Origin: Rhodospirillales bacterium
GTDB taxonomy: Bacteria; Pseudomonadota; Alphaproteobacteria; Acetobacterales; Acetobacteraceae
NCBI GenBank assembly: GCA_025351925.1
Contig: JANXVC010000512.1
Coordinates: 1-41,512, forward strand
Length of the DNA: 41,512 nucleotides
Reading direction: 5' to 3'
A model generated the notes under the pieces. The model was not told the origin of the DNA, ran no database searches, and was given only the letters and a program-made list of their open reading frames with translations. Positions 8,964-16,926 of the stretch are shown here, one piece after another (position 1 is the stretch's first letter; every line of letters begins with the position of its first letter). The translations under genes and the position numbers were made by a program.

Positions 8964-9248
8964 ATGAACGCCATCGTCATCGGGGCCGGCTTCGGCGGCA
9001 TCGCAGCCGCCCTGCGTCTGCACGCCAAGCGCTACCACGTGTTGCTGATCGATCGCTGCCCGCAGCTCGGCGGACGGGCTCAGGTTTTCGAGCGCGATGG
9101 GTTCCGTCACGACGCCCGGCCAGCCGTGATCACGGCGCCGTTCCTGATCGCCGAACTGTTCGCCATGTTCGGCGAGGCGATGGAGGACCACCTCGCACCG
9201 GTGCCGCCGGCGTCTGGCTGGATCGAGCTGCAGGCGCTCGCCGCATGA
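8964..9248 (+). pseudogene. crtI: Phytoene desaturase CrtI, N-terminal remnant only
   Basis: Only 94 residues remain of an enzyme normally about 500 long. The dinucleotide-binding start is intact (IVIGAGFGGIAAALRL, LIDRCPQLGGRAQVFERDGF), followed by VITAPFLIAELFAMFGE. The usual DAGPTVIT element reads DARPAVIT, suggesting drift. After LAPVP the similarity stops, and a short tail runs to a TGA that overlaps the crtB ATG. The substrate-binding region and C-terminal FAD motif are missing. The frame is open, so the loss looks like one internal deletion rather than scattered mutations. CrtI would convert phytoene to lycopene, which CrtY needs, so another desaturase must exist if the pathway works. 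Confidence 0.85.
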
Positions 9249-10195
9249 CTGATCCATCCCACGCCGCCTACGCCGCCGCCCATGCGGCGCTCGCTGCCAA
9301 GGGGCGCAGTTTCCACTGGGCGCGGCGGCTGCTGGGAGCGGTCCACGCCGACCGCGCCACCCGGCTGTATGGGTTCTGCCGCCGGGTTGACGACCTGGCC
9401 GATGAGACGCAATCGCCCGACGCCGCCCGGGCCGCGCTGTTCGCCCTCGGCCAGTCGCTGCGTGCCGGCGCATCGCGGGACCCGCTGACCGCCGATACCA
9501 TCCGACTGCTGCAGGACTGCCAGATCGACCCGACGATCCCGCTCGAACTGATCCGCGGCGTGGCGGGCGACCTCCTGCCGGTCCGCGTCGCCGATAAGGC
9601 CGAGCTGCTGCGCTATTGCTACCGCGTGGCCGGAACGGTCGGGCTGATGATGAGCGCAGCGCTCGATGTGATGGACCCGCGTGCCTTACAGCACGCCATC
9701 GACCTCGGCATCGCGATGCCGCTCACGAATTTGTGCCGGGACGTGCGCGAGGACGCGCTGGCCGACCGCCGCTATCTCCCGGCCTTCTTGGTCGGAGACA
9801 TCGACCCGGCGCGGCTTATTCAGCCCACGGAGGCCGATCGTCCCACGGTCTGCAGCGCCATCGCGACCCTGCTCGATCTCGCCGACGTCTATTATCGCAG
9901 CGGCGAAGACGGCTTGGCCTATCTGCCGGCCAACGCACGCGGCAGCATCCTGGTGGCGGCGCGGATCTACCACGCGATCGGCGCTAGGCTGCGTCGGCGC
10001 GACTATGACTACTGGTCGTCCCGGGCCTGGGTGCCGATGGGCGACAAGGCCGTGATTACGGCGAAAGTGCTCGCGGCGGCCCCGTTTCGGCGGGCATCCA
10101 GGCGGGTTCCGCGCCTCCACGATCCCGCCCTGCACAGGCCGCTGGCCGGCCTGCTCGGTATCAACCCCAGGATGGACAAACTCAATGCGGCCTGA
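9245..10195 (+). CDS. crtB: Phytoene synthase CrtB
   Basis: A squalene/phytoene synthase family enzyme that joins two geranylgeranyl diphosphates into phytoene. The two Asp-rich motifs are RRVDDLADE (Asp49, Asp50, Asp53) and NLCRDVREDA (Asp166, Asp170). The segments YCYRVAGTVG and DRRYLPA are also typical. Length is 316 residues. The ATG at 9245 overlaps the stop of the crtI remnant (ATGA). This coupling probably keeps crtB translated despite the truncated upstream gene. Its 3' end overlaps crtY by 11 bases. Confidence 0.94.
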   Translation: MTDPSHAAYAAAHAALAAKGRSFHWARRLLGAVHADRATRLYGFCRRVDDLADETQSPDAARAALFALGQSLRAGASRDPLTADTIRLLQDCQIDPTIPLELIRGVAGDLLPVRVADKAELLRYCYRVAGTVGLMMSAALDVMDPRALQHAIDLGIAMPLTNLCRDVREDALADRRYLPAFLVGDIDPARLIQPTEADRPTVCSAIATLLDLADVYYRSGEDGLAYLPANARGSILVAARIYHAIGARLRRRDYDYWSSRAWVPMGDKAVITAKVLAAAPFRRASRRVPRLHDPALHRPLAGLLGINPRMDKLNAA

Positions 10196-11357
10196 CGCGG
10201 ACCTGTTGATTCTCGGCGGTGGCTGCGCTGGCCTCAGCCTTGGGATGCAGCTGGCTGACCAGGCACCGCCGGCCGAGCGGACGGTGATCCTGGAGGCACG
10301 AACCGAGTACATTAACGACCGGACCTGGTGTTTCTGGCGCCTCGCGCCGCACCGGTTCGAGCGGCTTATCGCCCACTCCTGGCCGGCGATGGCGATCCGC
10401 TCAAAGCAGCGCTCGGTCACGGTCGATTGCCGGCTGACCCCCTACCAGATGCTGGAGGCCACCCCGTTCTACGCGGAGGCTCAGGGCCGGATCAACCGAT
10501 CGAAGAACGTTGACCTCGTCCTTGGGGCCGGGGTTCGCGACACGCCGCGGCGGGTCGGCAAGATGTGGCAGGTCGAAACCGACAATGGGCCGCTGACGGC
10601 GCGCCATGTCGTCGATACCCGCCCGCCACGCCCTTCTCGGACCAGCGACGCCATGCTCTGGCAGTCGTTTTTCGGCCAGGAGATCGAATGCACCGCCCCA
10701 GTCTTCGATCCCACGACGGTCGGGCTGATGGACTTCGCCGAGGCCCGGACGGACGACGTGCTGTTCCACTACGTATTGCCGCTCTCGCCCTGCCGCGCAC
10801 TCATCGAGACGACGGTGTTCGGCCCGAGGCCGCTGGCGGCAGCCGACCTCGCCATCGTGCAGGCAGCGGCCGTCAAACGGCTCGGGCACGGCGCCGGGTT
10901 CAGGGTGCTGCGTGCCGAGAGCGGCGTGCTGCCGATGGGCATGACGACCCGCTTTCCTGTCCCCGGGCCCGGCTATAGCCGGGCCGGCCTGATGAGCGGC
11001 GCAGCGCGCGCCAGCACCGGCTACGCCTTCCAGCGCATCCAGCGCTGGGCGCAGGCCGCGGCGGAGTCGATTAGGCGGGGTGGCCCGCCGATCGGGCACG
11101 AACCCGGCCCGGCGCTGCAGCGAGCCATGGACCGCCTGTTCCTCCGCGTCGTGCGCGACCATCCGGACCGCGCGCCCGATCTGTTCATCCGGATGTTCGG
11201 CAATGCGGACCCTGCCCGCGTCATCCGCTTCCTCAGCGATCAGGGCACGGTCGCCGACTGCGCCGTGATCGGGTCCACCCTGCCGCTGCAGCTGTTCCTC
11301 GGCGAGATGCTTAAGGGCATGGTCGCGATGCCCGGCGCGTTGCGGGAGGCCGCATGA
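10185..11357 (+). CDS. crtY: Lycopene beta-cyclase CrtY
   Basis: A flavoprotein that cyclises both ends of lycopene to give beta-carotene. The N-terminal dinucleotide-binding motif is [17 protein letters not shown]. Further CrtY-type signatures are the DRTWCFWR segment, QSFFGQEIE and [14 protein letters not shown]. The C-terminal part has [20 protein letters not shown]. Length is 390 residues, normal for the bacterial CrtY family. It overlaps crtB upstream and blh downstream (ATGA), so it belongs to the same transcript. It supplies the substrate of the next gene. Confidence 0.93.
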   Translation: MRPDADLLILGGGCAGLSLGMQLADQAPPAERTVILEARTEYINDRTWCFWRLAPHRFERLIAHSWPAMAIRSKQRSVTVDCRLTPYQMLEATPFYAEAQGRINRSKNVDLVLGAGVRDTPRRVGKMWQVETDNGPLTARHVVDTRPPRPSRTSDAMLWQSFFGQEIECTAPVFDPTTVGLMDFAEARTDDVLFHYVLPLSPCRALIETTVFGPRPLAAADLAIVQAAAVKRLGHGAGFRVLRAESGVLPMGMTTRFPVPGPGYSRAGLMSGAARASTGYAFQRIQRWAQAAAESIRRGGPPIGHEPGPALQRAMDRLFLRVVRDHPDRAPDLFIRMFGNADPARVIRFLSDQGTVADCAVIGSTLPLQLFLGEMLKGMVAMPGALREAA

Positions 11358-12241
11358 ACCGCGCGCTGCGGATACAGGGCACGGCTTTCAGCGTCGTGGC
11401 CCTGACGCTGGCGGCGGCCACTTGCGTGCTTCCACGTCTGGATACGCGGGTGGAACTGCTGATTGTCGCCGTGATGATCATTTTGCTCGGCGTGCCGCAC
11501 GGGGCGCTCGACACGATCTTCGCCCGGCAGCTCTATCAAGTGCGAAGCCTCCGGAGCTGGCTAAGTTTTGGTGTGCTCTACGGCGCGCCGGCTGTCGCCG
11601 TGGTGGCGCTGTGGCTGGTCGCGCCGACCGTGTTCCTGCTCGGCTTCCTACTGATATCGGCTGTGCATTTTTCCGGCGACCCGGCGGATGGCACGCGCGG
11701 CCTCTCCCGTCTGCTGTATGGCGGCGCGGTGATCGTGCTTCCCACTTTGCTCCACGCCGCCGAGGTCGATCGCTTGTTCAGCTTGCTGGCCGGGTCCGAG
11801 GCGGCGGCACGCCTGACGCCCTGGCTTGCCAGCCTGGCCTGGCCCTGGTTTGCGGCGCTGGTCGCAAGCGCGCTGCTCGAAGCGCGCCGGTCCCGGCAGA
11901 CTGGCCTCGAATTGCTGGCAGTCATGGCGCTGGCGACCGCAGCGCCACCGCTCGTCGCTTTTACCGTGTTCTTCTGCGGCATGCACAGCGCGCGGCACAT
12001 CCTGCGCACCGTCGCCTATGCCAGCCCGACAGCACCCTGGCTGCTGCTGACAGCCAGCCTGCTGCCCATGGCGCTGGTTCTGGCCGCGTCGGCCATCGGC
12101 TGGCTCTGTCTGGCCGATACGCCGCTGGACGCCCGGCTGATCCAGTTCGTCTTCGTCGGGCTCGCCGCGCTGACCGTTCCGCACATGGCGCTGATCGAGC
12201 GCGTTCGCCTGTCAGGCTGGCAGCGGCCAGCCCTGCCCTAA
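11354..12241 (+). CDS. blh: Beta-carotene 15,15'-dioxygenase, Brp/Blh family (retinal formation)
   Basis: An integral membrane non-haem iron enzyme that cleaves beta-carotene into two retinal molecules, the chromophore of the rhodopsin encoded five genes upstream. The iron-binding histidines are in [25 protein letters not shown] and TVPHMALIE. The rest is hydrophobic with several membrane segments. Length is 295 residues, as expected. It is the last gene of the operon and is followed by a strong hairpin at 12247-12296. Confidence 0.93.
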   Translation: MNRALRIQGTAFSVVALTLAAATCVLPRLDTRVELLIVAVMIILLGVPHGALDTIFARQLYQVRSLRSWLSFGVLYGAPAVAVVALWLVAPTVFLLGFLLISAVHFSGDPADGTRGLSRLLYGGAVIVLPTLLHAAEVDRLFSLLAGSEAAARLTPWLASLAWPWFAALVASALLEARRSRQTGLELLAVMALATAAPPLVAFTVFFCGMHSARHILRTVAYASPTAPWLLLTASLLPMALVLAASAIGWLCLADTPLDARLIQFVFVGLAALTVPHMALIERVRLSGWQRPALP

Positions 12242-12246
12242 CATTT

Positions 12247-12296
12247 GCGCCCACTCGGGGGTTGCCGGGCCATGGCCGGGCACCCGGCGTGGGCGC
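12247..12296 (+). terminator. Large stem-loop after the retinal operon
   Basis: The perfect 8-base arms GCGCCCAC (12247-12254) and GTGGGCGC (12289-12296) enclose a second GC-rich self-complementary core around GGCCATGGCC. It begins 5 bases after the blh stop codon. There is no T-run after it. It is best read as a transcript-end or transcript-stabilising structure for the rhodopsin operon; termination itself is inferred. Confidence 0.55.
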
Positions 12297-12387
12297 CACC
12301 AGCATCTGCCTTGCTCAAGCCCTCTCGCAAGCTCCAGATACGCCAAAAGCCTTTATTATTATTAAACCAAAACAAGAAGGTCCATCC

Positions 12388-12876
12388 ATGAACCATTTCT
12401 CTGCTGGCATCGCCGCATGCCTGCTGGCCGCCCCGCTTGCATTCGCTGCCGCCCCGGCGCGTGCGGCGGACATCGTCGATACCGCCGTGAGCGCCGGCAG
12501 CTTCAAGACGCTCGTCGCGGCGGTCAAGGCGGCCGGCCTCGTTGACACGCTGAAAGGCCCCGGTCCGTTCACCGTGTTCGCACCGACCGACGCCGCGTTC
12601 GCGGCGCTGCCCGCCGGCACCGTGGACACGCTGCTGAAGCCCGAGAACAAGGCCCGCCTCGTCGCGGTGCTCACCTACCACGTGCTGTCCGGCAAGGTCA
12701 TGGCGGCGGACATCGCCGGCAAGACGCTGCAAGCCAAGACGGTCGAGGGGCAGACGCTCGCGATCAACGCAACCGGCAGCGCGGTGAAGGTCAACCAGGC
12801 GACGGTCTCGAAGGCCGACATCGTGGCTGATAACGGCGTGATCCACGTCATCGATGCGGTCGTGCTGCCGGAGTAG
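12388..12876 (+). CDS. Secreted fasciclin (FAS1) domain protein
   Basis: Length is 162 residues. An N-terminal signal peptide (about residues 1-27, ending AAPARA-AD) is followed by one FAS1 domain with [25 protein letters not shown] and [13 protein letters not shown]. The mature part is clearly paralogous to the protein at 6407-6823, differing mainly in export. The start codon follows AAGAAGG by 7 bases. It should act in the periplasm or at the cell surface. It has its own 146-base upstream gap, so it need not be cotranscribed with the retinal operon. Confidence 0.92.
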   Translation: MNHFSAGIAACLLAAPLAFAAAPARAADIVDTAVSAGSFKTLVAAVKAAGLVDTLKGPGPFTVFAPTDAAFAALPAGTVDTLLKPENKARLVAVLTYHVLSGKVMAADIAGKTLQAKTVEGQTLAINATGSAVKVNQATVSKADIVADNGVIHVIDAVVLPE

Positions 12877-12884
12877 CCGTGACT

Positions 12885-12911
12885 GGCGGCGGAGCGCACA
12901 GCTTCGCCGCC
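12885..12911 (+). terminator. Hairpin after the secreted fasciclin gene
   Basis: The 7-base arms GGCGGCG and CGCCGCC have a 13-base loop and lie 8 bases after the stop codon. There is no T-run, so termination is only suggested. Confidence 0.45.
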
Positions 12912-12991
12912 GCTCAAACGATCTCATACTTCGGCCCTGGAGATGACTTTCCAAGCCGTTCTCGGCCATTAGCGTCCGGGAGCCGATAGGC

Positions 12992-13041
12992 TTGACTGTA
13001 GATATATATTCAATATTCTAACAATATGGATTCTGAATATA
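12992..13041 (+). promoter_or_regulatory. marR promoter with overlapping palindromic operator
   Basis: TTGACT (12992-12997) and TATTCT (13014-13019) are 16 bases apart and form a good sigma-70-type promoter. Transcription would begin at or next to the marR ATG (13026), and no ribosome binding site lies before it, so the mRNA may be leaderless. TATATTCA (13005-13012) and TGAATATA (13034-13041) are perfect inverted arms that flank the start, and ATATT-N5-AATAT lies between them. This fits autorepression by the MarR protein. The region is strikingly AT-rich. Confidence 0.6.
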
Positions 13042-13625
13042 CAGCTTTCGAGCCACGAAACCTTAATAACACTCGGTCTGACCAGGCGAATGGGGCGACG
13101 CCGTTCGGCGTTCTCAGCTCCCATCGGGTCCCGGCGCACCTCGCGCGTCGATTTCACCAAATCTGCCTGGGCATCAGTGCCGAGATCCTTGGACCGGAGA
13201 ACCTGAGCCCTATCGAATACGCGGTCCTGGCGGCGATCGCCGACCACGCTGGCCTGGACCAGGGTGGCGTCGCCGCGTCGCTTGGCATCGATACTTCCAG
13301 CACGAGCCAGATGGTGGAGAGGCTTGCCCAGCGCGGGCTGGTCGAACGCAGCATCGACCCGTCCGACCGGCGGGCACGGCTGCTGCAGCCGACCGAGGCC
13401 GGCGCGCTGCTGCGTCTGCGCCTGCGCCCGGAGCTTCGCGCCGCGCAGCGAAGGATCATGGCCGCGCTCTCGGAGCAGGAACAGGCCACGCTGATCGATC
13501 TGCTCGTCCGTGTTCTCGAAACGAACGACGCCTACGCACGGCCGGGGAACGGGCGGCGCAAGCCGCAAAGCAAAGTCGCTCCCGTTGGCAAGCGCCGCGC
13601 CGACCGCCCATCGACACAACCCTAG
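13026..13625 (+). CDS. MarR-family transcriptional regulator
   Basis: Length is 199 residues, with a winged-helix MarR domain in about residues 35-160. The recognition-helix region reads VAASLGIDTSSTSQMVERL, and the wing reads GLVERSIDPSDRRARLL. A basic tail of some 35 residues follows. MarR proteins usually repress a neighbouring gene until a small, often aromatic, ligand binds. The AAHS-type transporter 14 bases downstream is the obvious target. No Shine-Dalgarno sequence precedes the ATG, which coincides with the expected transcription start. Confidence 0.88.
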   Translation: MDSEYTAFEPRNLNNTRSDQANGATPFGVLSSHRVPAHLARRFHQICLGISAEILGPENLSPIEYAVLAAIADHAGLDQGGVAASLGIDTSSTSQMVERLAQRGLVERSIDPSDRRARLLQPTEAGALLRLRLRPELRAAQRRIMAALSEQEQATLIDLLVRVLETNDAYARPGNGRRKPQSKVAPVGKRRADRPSTQP

Positions 13626-13639
13626 CAGGAGGGCCCGAC

Positions 13640-15001
13640 ATGCCCGCACCGGCTTCAGTAACGACAATCGACGTAGCCCGGTTGATTGCCACCGCACGCA
13701 TTGGGAGCGTCCAGGTCCGGGTCGGCGCGATATGTGGGTTGGTGACGCTGCTCGACGGGCTCGATGCGCAGATCATCGGCTATCTCGGGCCGGCGTTGAC
13801 GCGGGAGTGGCACCTCACGGGCCCAGCGCTCGGGCAGGTGTTCTCCACCGGGCTTGCCGGGATGATGATCGGGCTGCTGGCGACTGGCCCGCTCGCGGAC
13901 CGCTTCGGCCGTCGGCGGATCATCGCACTCTCCGCCGCGTTGCTCGGAATCTGCACCATGCTGACCGCGACGGCCAACGGTCCCACGGACCTGCTGGCCT
14001 ACCGTGTCGCCGCCGGCATCGGGCTCGGCGGGACCCTGCCCAACGCGCTTGCCCTGACCGGCGACTACTGCCCTGATCGCTGGCGGGCGACCCTGCTTAC
14101 CGCGATGTTCACGGGCTTCTCGCTTGGCTCGATCCTGGGCGGCGGACTGACCGCGGCCATCGTCGCGGCCTATGGTTGGCGGACGGTCTTCGTCGCCGCC
14201 GGTGTCCTGACACTGCTCCCCGCGCCGCTGCTGTGGCAGGCATTGCCAGACTCGCCGCACACCCTGCTGCGCGTGCCCCAACCCAGCGGCCTTGTGACCT
14301 TCCTTCGCCGGATCAACCCCGAAATATCCATTCCGACGGGGGCGCATCTTGTACTGTCCGGCCGTGTCGCTGACGCATCGCCGCCGCGCCAGCTATTCCA
14401 GGCCGGGCGAGCCACAGGCACCGCACTGATCTGGATCGCGTGCTTCATGAGCCTGATGGAGATCTACTTCCTGCAGAACTGGCTGCCGACGCTACTCACC
14501 AATGGCGGACTCGGCATGGGTGAAGCCGTGCTCGCCACGACGGTGTTCTTTGCCGGCGGCATCGCCGGTGGTCTGCTGGGCGGCTTGATGATGGACCGGC
14601 TGGGCTTCGCGCCGGTGCTGGTGGGCCTGTTCGTGGGCGGCTCGATGGCTGTACCGTTGATCGGGCTTATTCCAGCGTCGCTCCCCGCGGTCACGGTGGC
14701 GGCGTTCCTGGCCGGCTGCTGCGCCGGGGGCGGACAAAAGGGGCTGAACGCGCTCGCCGTGATGTTCTACCCCGCGCCAATCCGCTCCACCGGCATCGCC
14801 TGGGCGCTCGGGGCCGGGCGCATCGGCGCCATCCTTGGGCCGCTTCTGGCGGGTTGGCTGGTCGGCGCCGGCTGGCCCGGCCGCCAGGTCTTCCTAGCCG
14901 CCGCACTGCCGATGCTGGGCGCGGCCGCCGCCATGCTCGCCATGGCGATGCGTGACCGCCAGCGTGCGCCCGCCACCATCTTACCCAGCCATTCCGTCTA
15001 G
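13640..15001 (+). CDS. MFS transporter, aromatic acid:H+ symporter (AAHS) type
   Basis: A 12-helix major facilitator of 453 residues. The AAHS-type first helix motif is LLDGLDAQIIGYLGPAL, and the loop 2-3 motif is GPLADRFGRRRII. The second half has GGLMMDRLGF and the typical C-terminal GAGRIGAILGPLLAGWL. It would import an aromatic or related organic acid with protons across the inner membrane; the substrate is not known. A strong AGGAGG lies before the ATG. It is probably in one transcript with marR and the methyltransferase that follows by 14 bases. Confidence 0.87.
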   Translation: MPAPASVTTIDVARLIATARIGSVQVRVGAICGLVTLLDGLDAQIIGYLGPALTREWHLTGPALGQVFSTGLAGMMIGLLATGPLADRFGRRRIIALSAALLGICTMLTATANGPTDLLAYRVAAGIGLGGTLPNALALTGDYCPDRWRATLLTAMFTGFSLGSILGGGLTAAIVAAYGWRTVFVAAGVLTLLPAPLLWQALPDSPHTLLRVPQPSGLVTFLRRINPEISIPTGAHLVLSGRVADASPPRQLFQAGRATGTALIWIACFMSLMEIYFLQNWLPTLLTNGGLGMGEAVLATTVFFAGGIAGGLLGGLMMDRLGFAPVLVGLFVGGSMAVPLIGLIPASLPAVTVAAFLAGCCAGGGQKGLNALAVMFYPAPIRSTGIAWALGAGRIGAILGPLLAGWLVGAGWPGRQVFLAAALPMLGAAAAMLAMAMRDRQRAPATILPSHSV

Positions 15002-15015
15002 AAGGAACCACCACC

Positions 15016-16044
15016 ATGACGCCCGGCGAGACTCCAGCCGCAGCACTGATGCGAATGGTCAACGGCTACCAGGTGTCGCAGGCCATCCACGCCGCCGCTG
15101 TGCTGCGTATCGCCGACCATCTGACGGCAGGGCCGCTTGGCTGCGAGGCGCTGGCCGCCGTGACAGGCACGCATCCGGATGCGCTCTATCGGCTGCTGCG
15201 CGCCTTGGCGGCCGTCGGGGTCTTCCACGAAGACGCAGACCGTCGTTTCGCCCTTGCGCCGATGGGCCACTGCTTGAGGTCGGACGCCGCGCAGCCCGTC
15301 GGCCCGTGGGCGGTCTTCGTCGGCCGGCCCTATGTCCGGCGCGCTTGGGACGACCTGCTATACAGCGTGCAGACCGGCGAGAACGCCTTCCACCACGTGC
15401 ACGGCATGGGCGTCTGGGACTACCGGACGCGGCACCCGGAGGAGGGAAAGCTGTTTGACGGCGCGATGCAGGCGCTCTCGCACGGGGTGGGCGAGGCGGT
15501 CGCCGCGGCATACGGGTTCGGGCGGTTCCGGCGCATCGTCGATATCGGCGGCGGCAGCGGCGCGCTGATAGCCCAAATTCTGGCGGCGAATGAGGCCGCG
15601 CATGGCGTGCTGTTCGACCTTCCGTACGTCGTTGCCGGAGCGGGCGAGGTGCTGAAGCCAGCCGGCGTCGCCGGGCGCTGCGACATTGTGGCCGGCAGCT
15701 TCTTCGAGGGCGTGCCCCAGGGTGGGGACGCCTACCTTCTCAAGGCCATACTGCACGATTGGGACGACAAGCCCGCGACCACGATCCTTCGCGTCTGCCG
15801 GGAAGCGATGGCGACGGATGGCAGGGTGCTGGTCATCGAACGCCTGATGGCTCCTGCCAATGAGGGGCCGGATGCCAAGTTCAGCGACCTCAACATGCTG
15901 GTGGCGCCGGGCGGGCGGGAACGCAGCCGCGAGGAATTTGCCGCCCTGCTACGCGCCGCAGGACTTCGCCTGACGCGCGTCATCGACACCGGCACCCGCC
16001 TGAGCATCGTCGAGGCCATGCCGGATCAGCTTCCGGAACGCTAG
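15016..16044 (+). CDS. O-methyltransferase, plant/fungal caffeate-type (family 2)
   Basis: Length is 342 residues. An N-terminal dimerisation winged helix (about residues 10-90, with HPDALYRLLRALAAVGVF) is followed by a SAM-binding domain with IVDIGGGSGALI. The segment LLKAILHDWDD carries the catalytic-base His of this family. Relatives act on small hydroxylated aromatics or, as CrtF, on hydroxy-carotenoids. Placement after a MarR regulator and an aromatic-acid transporter favours an aromatic substrate (inference). AGAAGGA precedes the ATG. Its stop overlaps the convergent nadC stop by 3 bases, with no room for a terminator. Confidence 0.85.
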   Translation: MTPGETPAAALMRMVNGYQVSQAIHAAAVLRIADHLTAGPLGCEALAAVTGTHPDALYRLLRALAAVGVFHEDADRRFALAPMGHCLRSDAAQPVGPWAVFVGRPYVRRAWDDLLYSVQTGENAFHHVHGMGVWDYRTRHPEEGKLFDGAMQALSHGVGEAVAAAYGFGRFRRIVDIGGGSGALIAQILAANEAAHGVLFDLPYVVAGAGEVLKPAGVAGRCDIVAGSFFEGVPQGGDAYLLKAILHDWDDKPATTILRVCREAMATDGRVLVIERLMAPANEGPDAKFSDLNMLVAPGGRERSREEFAALLRAAGLRLTRVIDTGTRLSIVEAMPDQLPER

Positions 16045-16925
16045 CCGGCGCCTGGGTCCAGGCCGATATCAAGCCCGATGTCGAGGATTGGGGAGCTATG
16101 CGTCAGCCAGCCGATCGCGATCAGGTCCACGCCGGCCTCGGCGATCTGCCGCGCAGTCTCCAGCGTGACCCGGCCCGAGGCCTCGGTGATCGCCCGGCCA
16201 GCGACCCGGCGCACCGCCTCCGCCAGCTGCGCGACCGACATATTATCGAGCAGCACGACATCGACCCCAGCCGCTAGTGCCTCGTCGAGCTGCGCCAGCG
16301 TATCGACCTCCAGCTCGATCTTCACCAAATGCCCAGCGCGCCCGCGGGCCAGCGCCAAGGCCTGCGTCACCCCGCCCGCCAATGCGACGTGGTTGTCCTT
16401 GATCAGCATCGCGTCATCCAGGCCGAACCGGTGATTCGAGCCGCCGCCGACGCGCACCGCGTATTTCTCGACGGCGCGGAGCCCCGGCGTGGTCTTCCGC
16501 GTGCAGGTGACGCGCGCCGGCGTATGGGCGATCGCCTGCGCCACCGAGCGGGTCGCGCTGGCGACGCCGCTGAGCCGGCACAGGAAATTCAGCGCCGTGC
16601 GCTCGCCGGTCAGCAGCGCCGCCGCTGGCCCCTCGATGGTGGCGATGACCGAACCCGGCCCGACAGCGCTGCCATCCGGGCACGCGACCGCAAAACGCAT
16701 CTCGGGCGCCAGCAGCTGAAACGCGAGCCGTGCGAGCGCCAGCCCGGCCACGACGCCGGATTGGCGCGCAACCAGGCGACCCTCGGCAATCAGCCCCGGC
16801 GGCACGATCGCGTCGGTGGTCAGGTCGCCGGCACGGCCAAGATCCTCCAGCAGTGCCGCGCGCACGAGCGGCTCCAGCATCAGGTCCGGCAGGGGATGGA
16901 TGGGCGGCATGGCGTGCTCTCGCAT
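16041..16925 (-). CDS. nadC: Nicotinate-nucleotide pyrophosphorylase NadC
   Basis: Quinolinate phosphoribosyltransferase, the third step of de novo NAD synthesis. Signatures are TRKTTPGLRAVEKYAV, GGGSNHRFGLDD, LIKDNH, KIELEVDT and VVLLDNMS. Length is 294 residues from the ATG at 16925. A second ATG five codons on (MPPIHP) is also possible. It starts one base after the nadB stop and is the last gene of nadABC. Confidence 0.95.
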   Translation of the reverse strand: MREHAMPPIHPLPDLMLEPLVRAALLEDLGRAGDLTTDAIVPPGLIAEGRLVARQSGVVAGLALARLAFQLLAPEMRFAVACPDGSAVGPGSVIATIEGPAAALLTGERTALNFLCRLSGVASATRSVAQAIAHTPARVTCTRKTTPGLRAVEKYAVRVGGGSNHRFGLDDAMLIKDNHVALAGGVTQALALARGRAGHLVKIELEVDTLAQLDEALAAGVDVVLLDNMSVAQLAEAVRRVAGRAITEASGRVTLETARQIAEAGVDLIAIGWLTHSSPILDIGLDIGLDPGAG

Positions 16926-16926
16926 G

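Noticed and set aside
8964-9248. The crtI remnant as a functional small flavoprotein
   Set aside because: It keeps only the nucleotide-binding start and lacks the rest of the desaturase fold; a new function has no support in the sequence.
11422-12876. A 484-codon frame joining an out-of-frame blh reading to the secreted fasciclin
   Set aside because: Only the part from the ATG at 12388 is real, where a ribosome binding site and a signal peptide begin; the rest is blh read in the wrong frame.
15016-16044. The O-methyltransferase as CrtF of a spirilloxanthin or photosynthesis cluster
   Set aside because: No crtC, crtD, bch or puf genes are present, and it follows a MarR-transporter pair instead of the carotenoid operon.
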